From the NCBI GenBank assembly GCA_021298215.1, contig JAJTEE010000008.1, positions 1 to 64,000 of the forward strand: a DNA stretch of 64,000 nucleotides, given 5' to 3'. The notes beneath the pieces were generated by a model. The model saw nothing but the letters and a program-made list of their open reading frames with translations. It did not search any database and was not told the origin of the DNA. Both the position numbers and the translations under genes were made by a program. Of the stretch, positions 27,156-36,263 are shown in pieces. This DNA comes from Alphaproteobacteria bacterium (GTDB taxonomy: Bacteria > Pseudomonadota > Alphaproteobacteria > Paracaedibacterales > CAITNM01). Each line of letters starts with the position of its first letter. The stretch's first letter is position 1.

Positions 27156-30100
27156 TTATAACCTCTGAAATTGCCTAATGACGAAATCTAAAAGCAGCAA
27201 ATGCTGGCTGGAGTCAGCCGCAACTGAGACATTCTTTTTAATTTGATCATAAAGCACATGATACATATCGATGCTCTCCTTAGACCAATTGTTCAGGCAC
27301 AGTTTTGTGATTGCTTGAATGAGATCATGCTGCAATAACAGCCAAGATGAATTTTGCCACGAAGAGCTTGGGCAAATAGTAGTTGCCCATTCCCAAATAT
27401 AAGCCAGGTCTAATTTCTTATACATTGCATTTACATGTTGGATATCAATATTTTTTTGATGTCCAACTTGATACGCAAATAAAATAGAAAATGGCACTAG
27501 AGATTCAGGAACATCTTTCAACTGTGCCGAAAAAATATGTTGAGGTGAAGACAATCGAATCATTACGCATTGAGCAATATTTTGCGTGATACTTTCCAAG
27601 GCTTGTAAAGTTTTTATCTGATCATGTTCAAGAGCTTTGTAATTCAAGAGTTGTTCATAAAAATTTGTTTGCTCTAAAACTTCCACAAATGCCCTTACCA
27701 CATCCAATGAATTAACATCGAACGCTTCAGCCATTTGCCCAACAAAGCAGGGGCCCATTGTGTTAATAATAAGATTTGCAAGAACGGTTGCGGTAATTTC
27801 TACTTTTAATGGATGCAATTTTAAATAATCACTGTATTCTTTTTGGAAGCGCTTTGGGAAATATTCTGTATAAAAAACTTCTCCAAAACAGGCTGTGTTT
27901 TGTAATGCATGCAGCATATCTTGATAAAGATGAATTTTAGAATAAGCAAGCAAAACAGCAAGCTCTGGGCGTGTAAATCCTTGCTGTTGGCTTTTTCGTT
28001 TTAAGAGATCTTCTTCTGAAGGAATATTTTCTACATTTCTTTTCAGTGGTAAATCATGATGATCTTCTAGATTTCTTACCAAGTTTATATAAGCATTTGC
28101 ATCGGTATTCGACTCTTGTTGCATTCTGGTGAGAGCCAATGTTTGTGACCAATTATCATTAAGCACTAGTTCACTCACTTCATCAGCTAAGCTCGCTAAT
28201 AGTTCATCGCGCTTTTTTGTATCGATAATGGTATTTTGTAATAAAATCTGACACATGATTTTTAAGTTTACTTCATGATCAGAACAATCAACTCCAGCAG
28301 AATTATCTATTGCATCCGTATTAATGCGTCCACCATTTAAAGCATATTCAATGCGCCCTAATTGAGTAACTCCAAGGTTTGCGCCTTCCCCAATAACTTT
28401 TGCGTTAATCATGCGTGCATCAACACGAATAGCATCATTGGCCTTGTCAGAGACTGCTATATGTCCCTCATTTTGGGATTTAATAAAAGTTCCAATGCCG
28501 CCAAAAAATAATAAATCGACAGATGCTTGTAATAGCTTGGTAATTAAATCATCTGGTGAAAGTTCAGCCTCTTTTATTCCGAGTAGCTTTGCGACTTCCG
28601 AAGTGATTTTAATAGATTTTTCTGACCGGTTGTATACTCCGCCGCCCTTTGATATTTTTGATAAATCATAAGAGCCCCAATCACCTAATTCATTAAATAG
28701 ACGCTTTCTTTCTAGATAACTTGATTCTGGATCCGGGTGTGGATCTAGAAAAATATGCTTATGGTTAAAAGCCCCAATCAGACAAATTTTTGTTGATTGA
28801 AGCATGCCATTTCCAAACACATCGCCCGCCATATCGCCAACACCAACTGTTGTAATAGCAGTTGTTTGGCAATCTATTCCCATATCCCAGAAATGGCGGC
28901 GTACAGCTATCCAGGCACCTCTTGCGGTAATTCCTAATTTCTTGTGATCGTAGCCTTTTGATCCTCCAGATGCGAATGCATCTCCAAGCCAGAAATTTTT
29001 CTTTTCAGCAATTTCATTGGCAATATCCGAAAAAGTTGCTGTTCCCTTGTCAGCCGCAACAACCAAATATTGGTCGTCACTGTCGTAGCGCACAAGATTT
29101 TTTGGGGGTTTAATTTCACTCTCCACGAGATTATCAGTAAGCGTCAAGAGTTGCTCTATAAATGATTTATAGGCATTAATAACTGCTAACTTTAGATCTT
29201 GAGATGTGTATCCCGATTCTTGGAGGGCATTATAATTTTTTACAACGAATCCACCTTTTGACCCAAGAGGAACAATGACTGAATTTTTTACCATTTGGGC
29301 TTTCATAAGCCCTAAAACTTCAGACCTAAAGTCTTCAGGTCTATCTGACCAACGAATTCCACCACGAGCAATCTTTCCACCTCTTAAGTGGCAACCTTCC
29401 ACAGTTGTCGAGTAAACAAAAATTTCAAAGAGTGGCGATGGGCTAGGAATATCTATGATTTGAGAAGAATTTACCTTAAAGCTTACACACGGATAGGGAT
29501 TAAAATCTCCTGACTGATAAGCATTGGTTCGCAGAGTTGCACTGATAACATTATGAAATCTTCGCATAATGCGATCATGATCGAGACGACTAATTGAAGA
29601 AAATGATTCAATGATTTCAGTGTTAAGATTTTTAGCTTTAGTCAACGAATCTTTTTCTTTTGAAGAATCTAATGCAAATAAACAATCAAAATATTTTATC
29701 AAAAGCTGAGTAATAGCAGGGTATGTGCTCAAACAATCCGCTAGAGATTTTTGTGAATAATTAAATCCTAATTGTTTTAAAAAGCGACCATATGCTCTGA
29801 GGATAATAATTTCTTTAAAATTGAGATCACAATTTATTGTTAAACCATTGAATGGATCAACTTCTATTAATCCAACCCAAGCAGCTTTTAGTCCTTCTAC
29901 TAACTTTTCTAAAGTAGCTGAAGATAATTTTAGATTACTTAAATTCGAGATATCGTAATAATGCAGCCATACTCGTTGCCCATTAATGTCTGCAAAAAAA
30001 GTCTGCTCTGCTTGTATATTAAGTTGAAAGTTTGTAAATACCGGAATAATTTGCCCTAGAGTAATGGGCTCATTTTTTTGAAATGCTCTGATTATTTCTC

Positions 30101-31697
30101 GCCCATTACGTTGTATCGCTTCAAAATAAATAGATTCGTCTTTTTGTAGCCATTGAAGGAGAGTTGATGTATCTTCAGCGGCAATTTCAGGTGTGTGAAC
30201 TTTTGGATATATGTCAGAAAATATAGCAGAAGATGTAATCAATTTCTTCTTGCTAAATAATGTGTATTTTTCTCTCCATGTCTGGGAAGCCATCCATATT
30301 TTTTCTTCTAATGCCTCGATATCAATTTTTATTTTTGTCTCGGGACTAAAATTAAACATAAAAATTAAACGAGCAAAGGGTGTTTCCCCAACTTGACCAT
30401 GCGTTGATGTAAGAGTTACTCCAATCTCTCTTGCAATAAATTTACCAAGTTCGGCGCGTAATTTCTCGCTGTAGCGATGTTTAGGCATATAAAGGAGAAG
30501 AGATAAAGAATTACTAACATTATCAACGCGCACAGAAATGGCATTGCGATCATACATATTAAGAATACGCTCAATAAGCTCTGACAATTGTTCTTCTGAT
30601 AAATAGTAAAATTCATCTAAGGGAATGCTATCAATAATATTTTTGAGCATTTTTTCATCGTAAGAAGTAGCAGCAAATCCAAACGTACGACATACATTAA
30701 GGGCTTTATCTTTTAGCCAAGGGATATCTAGGGGGGATGTCTTATAGAAATTAGAGGTAAATAAACCAATAATTTGAACAATTCCTTTAATTTTTCCATT
30801 TTTATCAATATCCAAAGCAATGATAGAATCGATACGAGAGTTTCGATAAATTTCAGACCGTGGTTGCTCTTTTTTTATGTGCATTAAATGTTGCTGAAAG
30901 AGTTGCTCAAAAGGCTTGCCTAATTCTAAAGAAAAATCTTTTGATTCTAGAATATCTTCCATCTTAAATAACCCATATCCGTGGGTTACTTGATTATCAA
31001 AATTAATATTTTTATTAGAAGAATCATTAGCTTGATAACGGCGCAATCCTAAAAAGACGAAATGCTCCTTTTTTAACCACTGCAGGAATGCGCCGGCCTG
31101 CTTTATATCCTTTTTATCTTGTTCCAAAAAGCTGTTGGATATATCGTCTACCCATTTTTGCATGGGGGAAAAATCATTGACCACGTGTGTTAATTTTTTA
31201 TAAAGATCCTGCAAAGATTTTTCGTAATTCTTTGGAATCTCTAATGAGCTTGGCAACACGGCAACGATAAGTGATTCTGGATTTGTTCCCCCAACACAGC
31301 TGAATATGCCAGCGTTTGAGCGTTGTGGAGAAAATATAGGGTGAATAAGTTCATCGATAGGTAGTCGTTGTGCTGTCAGCCATACCTTCAAGCTGCGCAT
31401 AATAAATCGCTGATGAATGCTATGAAAAATTAATAATTGCAGTTTTTCTTTTTCTAAAACATGATGTTTTAAATGAAAGACTCCAGGGGTGGGGGAAGTA
31501 TTAAAAACTTCAAAAGCAAGAGTTGCAATTTCAGTGAGTATATCGTGGGAGATATTCTCAGCTAAATTTTTTAGATATCCTAAGCTTACATGTTTGTAGA
31601 AATTCTCAATAAATTCTTTTAGAATGGGATTTTTCTTATCGCTCTTTGAGTGAATTTGACGTATAAAATCTGATTTTTGAATTTCTTTGGAGGACAT
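27156..31697 (-). CDS. gdhB: NAD-specific glutamate dehydrogenase, large (180 kDa) class
   Basis: 1513 residues. Deaminates glutamate to 2-oxoglutarate with NAD. The catalytic core contains GGIRWSDRPEDFRSEVLGL and MVKNSVIVPLGSKGGFV near residue 800, then SGGSKGYDHKKLGITARGAW and the dinucleotide-binding region. A long regulatory N-terminus of ~700 residues and a ~400-residue C-terminus are typical of the bacterial L_180 class. This copy is at the short end of the usual ~1600. No Shine-Dalgarno sequence is evident at the ATG. With PutA it allows proline and glutamate to feed the TCA cycle. Confidence 0.93.
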   Translation of the reverse strand: MSSKEIQKSDFIRQIHSKSDKKNPILKEFIENFYKHVSLGYLKNLAENISHDILTEIATLAFEVFNTSPTPGVFHLKHHVLEKEKLQLLIFHSIHQRFIMRSLKVWLTAQRLPIDELIHPIFSPQRSNAGIFSCVGGTNPESLIVAVLPSSLEIPKNYEKSLQDLYKKLTHVVNDFSPMQKWVDDISNSFLEQDKKDIKQAGAFLQWLKKEHFVFLGLRRYQANDSSNKNINFDNQVTHGYGLFKMEDILESKDFSLELGKPFEQLFQQHLMHIKKEQPRSEIYRNSRIDSIIALDIDKNGKIKGIVQIIGLFTSNFYKTSPLDIPWLKDKALNVCRTFGFAATSYDEKMLKNIIDSIPLDEFYYLSEEQLSELIERILNMYDRNAISVRVDNVSNSLSLLLYMPKHRYSEKLRAELGKFIAREIGVTLTSTHGQVGETPFARLIFMFNFSPETKIKIDIEALEEKIWMASQTWREKYTLFSKKKLITSSAIFSDIYPKVHTPEIAAEDTSTLLQWLQKDESIYFEAIQRNGREIIRAFQKNEPITLGQIIPVFTNFQLNIQAEQTFFADINGQRVWLHYYDISNLSNLKLSSATLEKLVEGLKAAWVGLIEVDPFNGLTINCDLNFKEIIILRAYGRFLKQLGFNYSQKSLADCLSTYPAITQLLIKYFDCLFALDSSKEKDSLTKAKNLNTEIIESFSSISRLDHDRIMRRFHNVISATLRTNAYQSGDFNPYPCVSFKVNSSQIIDIPSPSPLFEIFVYSTTVEGCHLRGGKIARGGIRWSDRPEDFRSEVLGLMKAQMVKNSVIVPLGSKGGFVVKNYNALQESGYTSQDLKLAVINAYKSFIEQLLTLTDNLVESEIKPPKNLVRYDSDDQYLVVAADKGTATFSDIANEIAEKKNFWLGDAFASGGSKGYDHKKLGITARGAWIAVRRHFWDMGIDCQTTAITTVGVGDMAGDVFGNGMLQSTKICLIGAFNHKHIFLDPHPDPESSYLERKRLFNELGDWGSYDLSKISKGGGVYNRSEKSIKITSEVAKLLGIKEAELSPDDLITKLLQASVDLLFFGGIGTFIKSQNEGHIAVSDKANDAIRVDARMINAKVIGEGANLGVTQLGRIEYALNGGRINTDAIDNSAGVDCSDHEVNLKIMCQILLQNTIIDTKKRDELLASLADEVSELVLNDNWSQTLALTRMQQESNTDANAYINLVRNLEDHHDLPLKRNVENIPSEEDLLKRKSQQQGFTRPELAVLLAYSKIHLYQDMLHALQNTACFGEVFYTEYFPKRFQKEYSDYLKLHPLKVEITATVLANLIINTMGPCFVGQMAEAFDVNSLDVVRAFVEVLEQTNFYEQLLNYKALEHDQIKTLQALESITQNIAQCVMIRLSSPQHIFSAQLKDVPESLVPFSILFAYQVGHQKNIDIQHVNAMYKKLDLAYIWEWATTICPSSSWQNSSWLLLQHDLIQAITKLCLNNWSKESIDMYHVLYDQIKKNVSVAADSSQHLLLLDFVIRQFQRL

Positions 31698-31721
31698 AAG
31701 ATATCTAGCGCTTTTTCTAAA

Positions 31722-32297
31722 TTATATAGATGATTTACAAATAAACCTACGGGTATATATAGGTTGAGATTTTAGCCAATTAAAAGTTTTTTGATCAATA
31801 TCTACCGCGACTGCCGCTATAGAATTCTCCCAAATAAAACGATCCTTCCATTCATTACCAAAATACACGTAATTTTTCTTCCCGAAAATTTTGTTTAGTA
31901 GATTTGCTTTATTCTGACCAACTAAATTGCAGCCGATTGTGCTTCCAAAAGCTTTTTCAAAAATATTTAGGTGCGCAGAAACCATATCTGCAATTTTTTG
32001 ATCTGATCCCGTAATAAGATAAATCGTTGCGCCTTGTTTTTTTAGATCATGTAGATACGCTAATATTTCTGGAAAAAACGATATTTTTTCAGGACTAAAG
32101 GAAATGAATTTTAAAAGATTATGTTTTAAATAGGTTCTATCTTGGTACCACCAAAAAAGCATCTGGAAAATACGATAAGGATAGCGCTTCAAAAAATCAC
32201 TCATACACATCCATAAACAATCTCCATCCCATAAGGTGCCATCAAGATCAACACAAATTGGAAATTTAGCAAAATCTTGCTCTGAAATATGGTGCAT
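31722..32297 (-). CDS. HAD-family hydrolase, stand-alone relative of UbiA-HAD fusions
   Basis: 191 residues. Motif I is VDLDGTLWDGD (nucleophile D17, acid/base D19), motif II is YLITGSDQK near residue 95, and motif III lysine is in GQNKANLL. Motif IV is degenerate: YFGNEWKDRFIWE, where Asp is expected at the Asn. The wording around motifs I and IV resembles the N-terminal HAD domain found fused to UbiA-type prenyltransferases in alphaproteobacteria, but no prenyltransferase domain follows. Substrate unknown, probably a phosphorylated lipid or sugar. It lies 6 bases downstream of der and 24 bases upstream of the GDH gene. Confidence 0.7.
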   Translation of the reverse strand: MHHISEQDFAKFPICVDLDGTLWDGDCLWMCMSDFLKRYPYRIFQMLFWWYQDRTYLKHNLLKFISFSPEKISFFPEILAYLHDLKKQGATIYLITGSDQKIADMVSAHLNIFEKAFGSTIGCNLVGQNKANLLNKIFGKKNYVYFGNEWKDRFIWENSIAAVAVDIDQKTFNWLKSQPIYTRRFICKSSI

Positions 32298-32303
32298 AGT
32301 GCT

Positions 32304-33650
32304 TCACTGAGTATAGGGATTCTTTATACCTTTAATAATAAATCTTATAGGTACGCCAGGTAAGTTAAAATCGTCTCTCAGCCCATTACTTAAGTATCTT
32401 ATATAAGAGGCAGGCAGCTCATCAGCTTTTGTGCAAAATAAGGCAAAAGTTGGAGGGCGGGATTTGATTTGCGTCATGTATTTAATACGGATGCGTCTGC
32501 CTGAAACAGCTGGTGTTGGATGTTTATCCAACATAAATGGAAGCCAATCATTAAGTTTGGCGGTTGGAATACGCAGATTCCATAAAGCATTAAGAGCTAA
32601 AACTTCATCAAGTAATCGATTAAGATTCGTATTATTTAAGGCAGAAATTGCTACCATTGGTACATCGCGTACCTGTGCAAGTTGGTAGTTTAATTGATTG
32701 CGGATGTGTTCCATCAGCTGTGGTAAATGGCTGATTTTATCAACTTTGTTAAGTGCTAGGACTAATCCTCTTCCTTCTTCTACAATTTGTTGAGCAATCG
32801 CTAAATCTTGTTTTTCTAGCTGTTCGTCCAGAGGAATGGTTGCATCAATTACTAAAACAACAATTTCTGCAAACTGTAATGTTCTATTCGCGCTTTGCAC
32901 TGCTAATTGTTCAACAGTATCTTGAACTTTTGCTTTTCGTCTAATACCGGCGGTATCAATTAATTCAAACTTTTGACCATTATATTCCCAAGCAAGGCTT
33001 ACTGAATCACGCGTAACGCCAGGCATATCAGCTGTTAATAAACGCTCCTCTCCAAACAATGCATTTACCAAAGTAGATTTACCAACATTAGGTCGCCCCA
33101 TAATAGCTAATTTTAGAGCTTTACCCGTTGCAGAATTTTCTTCTTCACTTAAATGAGGGAAAATAGCTTCATATAACGCGTCAAATCCAATATTATGCTC
33201 AGCAGAAATATTAATAACTGTTTGAAAGCCTAACGAGAAAACATCATATTCCGTTGTCTGTGAAGCTTTTTTGCTATCGCATTTGTTGATGAGGACAATC
33301 ACTGGTTTATTTTGCTTGTGCAAAAGTTTTGCAATTTGCTCATCAAATGCAGTAATGCCAGCAATTCCATCAATAACAAAGGCAACCATTTGAGCTTCTT
33401 CTATGGCGGCTTCGCTTTGTTGCTGCATTTGCTTAGCAAGCTCGGGATACATTACAGAAGTCTCTGGATCAGCTAAGCCAGGTGTATCCAATAAGCTAAA
33501 AGGCATATCGCCATAGTAAGCTTTTGCTTCTTGAAAGTCTCTTGTGACGCCAGGTCGCTCATGAACAATAGCAAGCTTTTTACCGATTAAACGGTTGAAA
33601 ATACTCGATTTTCCGACGTTAGGCCTACCAATTAATGCAAGTGTGAACAT
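32304..33650 (-). CDS. der: Ribosome assembly GTPase Der (EngA)
   Basis: 448 residues with two consecutive G domains. The first has GRPNVGKSS (8-16), DTPGLADP and NKCD. The second has GRPNVGKSTLVNALFGEE near residue 187, DTAGIRRKAKV and NKVD. A C-terminal KH-like domain contains PPTFALFC. Der binds the 50S subunit and is essential for its maturation. It lies 2 bases after bamB in the order yfgM-bamB-der, which is also found in E. coli. Confidence 0.97.
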   Translation of the reverse strand: MFTLALIGRPNVGKSSIFNRLIGKKLAIVHERPGVTRDFQEAKAYYGDMPFSLLDTPGLADPETSVMYPELAKQMQQQSEAAIEEAQMVAFVIDGIAGITAFDEQIAKLLHKQNKPVIVLINKCDSKKASQTTEYDVFSLGFQTVINISAEHNIGFDALYEAIFPHLSEEENSATGKALKLAIMGRPNVGKSTLVNALFGEERLLTADMPGVTRDSVSLAWEYNGQKFELIDTAGIRRKAKVQDTVEQLAVQSANRTLQFAEIVVLVIDATIPLDEQLEKQDLAIAQQIVEEGRGLVLALNKVDKISHLPQLMEHIRNQLNYQLAQVRDVPMVAISALNNTNLNRLLDEVLALNALWNLRIPTAKLNDWLPFMLDKHPTPAVSGRRIRIKYMTQIKSRPPTFALFCTKADELPASYIRYLSNGLRDDFNLPGVPIRFIIKGIKNPYTQ

Positions 33651-33651
33651 C

Positions 33652-34941
33652 CTAGCGCCAAGCTTGCAATACGCCTGAGTCGGTTAAAGTGAAAATGGTT
33701 TTATCTGCTGCGATTGGAGACAATTGACAGCCCGCCTCTAATTTAACGGTTGTATCAATGCTGCCATCTTGCACGCTCAGAAAGGCCATTTGTTCATTAG
33801 TGCTAACAATCACCAGTTGATCATTTACAACAATAGGACCAGCCCATGTGATAACTTCATCACTTTCACGCTTTCTTGGTAATAATGTAGCCCATCGAAC
33901 TTGTCCTGTGGATTTTAGGATGCAAACTAAATCATCGTTGGTCGTAATGACAAAAAGGAAATCTCCGCATAATGCTGGTGTGCGTAATGTACCAATTTCT
34001 TTTGCCCATATTTTCTTGCCTGTTGTCAGCTCATAGGCAGCGATACGGCCACCATGGCTTGCAATATAAACAACATTATTTTCAATAATTGGTCTAGCTC
34101 TAATATGCGCAATGCTTGAAACGGTATCAATTCTTAAGGACGGAGTCATTGTATCAGACCATAGCAAATGACCACTTTCAGGGCTTAAGCAATAAATTTC
34201 TCCAGAAGTTAAGGCAACAACCACGGCTTGTGTACAAGCAGCGGGCGCGCTACCCCCAAGAAGCGAATTTGGCTCGACAATGCCGGCATAATCCCATAAT
34301 TCGTCACCAGTCTTAGCTTCTAAAGCATAAATCTCATTGTTTACAGTTACAATATAAATGCGCCCGCCAAAAACTGTTGGTGCAGCACGTATTGGTGTTT
34401 CTAAGTTCTTGATCCAAACACGTTTTCCTGAATGTGCTTCAACACACCATACTTCCCCGAATGAAGTTGTTATATATAAAACATCATCTTCAGCTGCAAA
34501 TCCCCCACCCATGGTGTTACTGTGACCTTCTTCTGGTGAGGTCTCTATCTCCCAAACAAGAGTTCCATCGCTAACTTTTCTCGCTTCCACATGTCCTTGA
34601 ATATCCATTGAATAGACAAGTTCTTTATGAACAATGGGGTGCGTGATAAGCCGGTGATGCGTATCAGATCCTTCGCCAATATTATGTTCCCAAACGGTTT
34701 TTACATCTTTATTTACAAGCACTGGTGGTACGAGATGGCTAGGATTTCCACCAACATGATTCCAATCTTTTACATGTTGCGCTGCAGGCAGCTGAACATG
34801 GATGTTTTTCAACGAGGGATCTGGTTTTAAGGCATTTCCTGCAATGATGAAAGGCTCACGAGTTCCTTTTAATTTCTCTTTTGTTTCGCTGCAACCAATT
34901 AAAGCCAACAGCCCAATTAAACACCATTTAATATATTTCAT
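33652..34941 (-). CDS. bamB: Outer-membrane assembly lipoprotein BamB
   Basis: 429 residues. A lipoprotein signal peptide ends in the lipobox LIGC with C17. The body is an eight-bladed beta-propeller of PQQ-like repeats, seen as repeated GxxxWxxxL / ALxxxTGxxxW units such as ALEAKTGDELWDY and SPESGHLLWSDT. BamB is part of the BAM complex that inserts beta-barrel proteins into the outer membrane. AAGGA lies 6 bases before the ATG, and the start overlaps the upstream gene (ATGA). Confidence 0.9.
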   Translation of the reverse strand: MKYIKWCLIGLLALIGCSETKEKLKGTREPFIIAGNALKPDPSLKNIHVQLPAAQHVKDWNHVGGNPSHLVPPVLVNKDVKTVWEHNIGEGSDTHHRLITHPIVHKELVYSMDIQGHVEARKVSDGTLVWEIETSPEEGHSNTMGGGFAAEDDVLYITTSFGEVWCVEAHSGKRVWIKNLETPIRAAPTVFGGRIYIVTVNNEIYALEAKTGDELWDYAGIVEPNSLLGGSAPAACTQAVVVALTSGEIYCLSPESGHLLWSDTMTPSLRIDTVSSIAHIRARPIIENNVVYIASHGGRIAAYELTTGKKIWAKEIGTLRTPALCGDFLFVITTNDDLVCILKSTGQVRWATLLPRKRESDEVITWAGPIVVNDQLVIVSTNEQMAFLSVQDGSIDTTVKLEAGCQLSPIAADKTIFTLTDSGVLQAWR

Positions 34942-35648
34942 TGATGATCCTTTGAGGCTTGATCAATCAATTGACTTGCAAGGTTTTGAGCTATTATCTG
35001 CGCTCTTAAGCGTAAATCTTTAGGTGATTTTTCGTCCTGTGCTATCGCAACAAAAATTTCCGAAGCTTTTTCATAATTCTTTTGTTTCAGCTCAATCATA
35101 CCTTTTAACTCGAGCGCTAAATGACGATAAGGTGCTGCTTCTTTAGTGCATACATCAAGTAACTTAAGTAAAGACTGAAGTTCTTCAGAGCTAGTACTTT
35201 TATCTAAGCATAAACTAACATACTGAACAGTGGCTAACTCACGAAACATGTGTTCTACGCTAGAGTTTTCCATTAATTCTTTATAGATAGTCTCTGCTTT
35301 GCTTAAATCTTTATGGCCAGTTTCCATGCGGAGAATCGAAGCGACATTAAGCTTTGCGAGCGTCGAGTATGTACGATGAGAACTCTTTGAAATGCCTTCC
35401 ATTGCAGACAGAGCATCACTCACATTTTTACTAAACATAAGAGTTTGTGCGTTTACAAACTGTTGAGAAATAATATCCCGTTGTTTAGCTTGGTAATGTT
35501 GCCAAAGATTAAAACTTAAAGACAATGCAACAATAACGCCAAATCCCACTGAAACTGATTTTCCATACTTTTTCCAAAGTTGTTCAAACTTTTCTTGGCG
35601 AAGGTCACTTTCCACTTCTTGTATGAACTGATCGAAATTATTTGACAT
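34938..35648 (-). CDS. YfgM-like TPR protein, SecYEG-associated
   Basis: 236 residues. A short cytoplasmic N-terminus (FIQEVESDLRQEKFEQLWKKYG) leads into one transmembrane helix at about 30-50, and the rest is alpha-helical in the TPR_21/DUF2133 style. YfgM of E. coli is an inner-membrane chaperone partner of the Sec translocon and PpiD. Gene order with bamB and der supports the assignment. It is divergent from def, with a 74-base gap likely to hold both promoters. Confidence 0.8.
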   Translation of the reverse strand: MSNNFDQFIQEVESDLRQEKFEQLWKKYGKSVSVGFGVIVALSLSFNLWQHYQAKQRDIISQQFVNAQTLMFSKNVSDALSAMEGISKSSHRTYSTLAKLNVASILRMETGHKDLSKAETIYKELMENSSVEHMFRELATVQYVSLCLDKSTSSEELQSLLKLLDVCTKEAAPYRHLALELKGMIELKQKNYEKASEIFVAIAQDEKSPKDLRLRAQIIAQNLASQLIDQASKDHQ

Positions 35649-35722
35649 AAAAAATTCATTAGGCCTTAAAATTTACTCATAATTGCACTATATACTGTAT
35701 TGAGAGAACAGCAAATAAAGAA

Positions 35723-36262
35723 ATGATGACCGTCTTACCAATTTTAGTAGCTCCGAATCCATTGCTTCGTAAGAAAGCTCTTCCTGTGCAGGAAGTAGAT
35801 AGTCAGATACAAAGATTACTAGAAGACCTGGAAGAAACAATGATTGCAGAAGATGGAATAGGTCTTGCTGCTACTCAAGTCGGAATTCCAAAAAGAATAC
35901 TGGTTATGAATGTTCCTGCCAATGTAACAGTCAATGGGGAACAAATAGAAGGCATGAATTCCAATCCAGACCTTTATCATATAATAAATCCTGAAATTGT
36001 GTGGGCAAGTGATACGTTAGTGGCATGCAACGAAGGTTGTTTGTCTGTGCCTGGACAGTATGCTCCAGTTATTCGCCCTGATTCAGTACGTGTCCGTTAT
36101 TTAAATAAAGCAGGAAAATTTTGCGAAACCACATTTTTGAACTTACAGGCAGCCTGCGTTCAGCATGAGATAGATCATTTAGATGGGAAGTTATTCATCG
36201 ATTATCTTTCTGCACTTAAACGTGATATGTTAATCCGCAAAGCACAGAAAGTTAGACGATAG
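35723..36262 (+). CDS. def: Peptide deformylase
   Basis: 179 residues. Removes the formyl group from the N-terminal methionine of new proteins. All three motifs are intact: GIGLAATQ (45-52), EGCLSVPG with metal ligand C106, and QHEIDHLDG with H148, E149 and H152. Two adjacent ATG codons (35723 and 35726) are possible starts, and the Shine-Dalgarno sequence is weak. No fmt gene is adjacent. The stop is one base from the convergent end of infB. Confidence 0.96.
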   Translation: MMTVLPILVAPNPLLRKKALPVQEVDSQIQRLLEDLEETMIAEDGIGLAATQVGIPKRILVMNVPANVTVNGEQIEGMNSNPDLYHIINPEIVWASDTLVACNEGCLSVPGQYAPVIRPDSVRVRYLNKAGKFCETTFLNLQAACVQHEIDHLDGKLFIDYLSALKRDMLIRKAQKVRR

Positions 36263-36263
36263 C

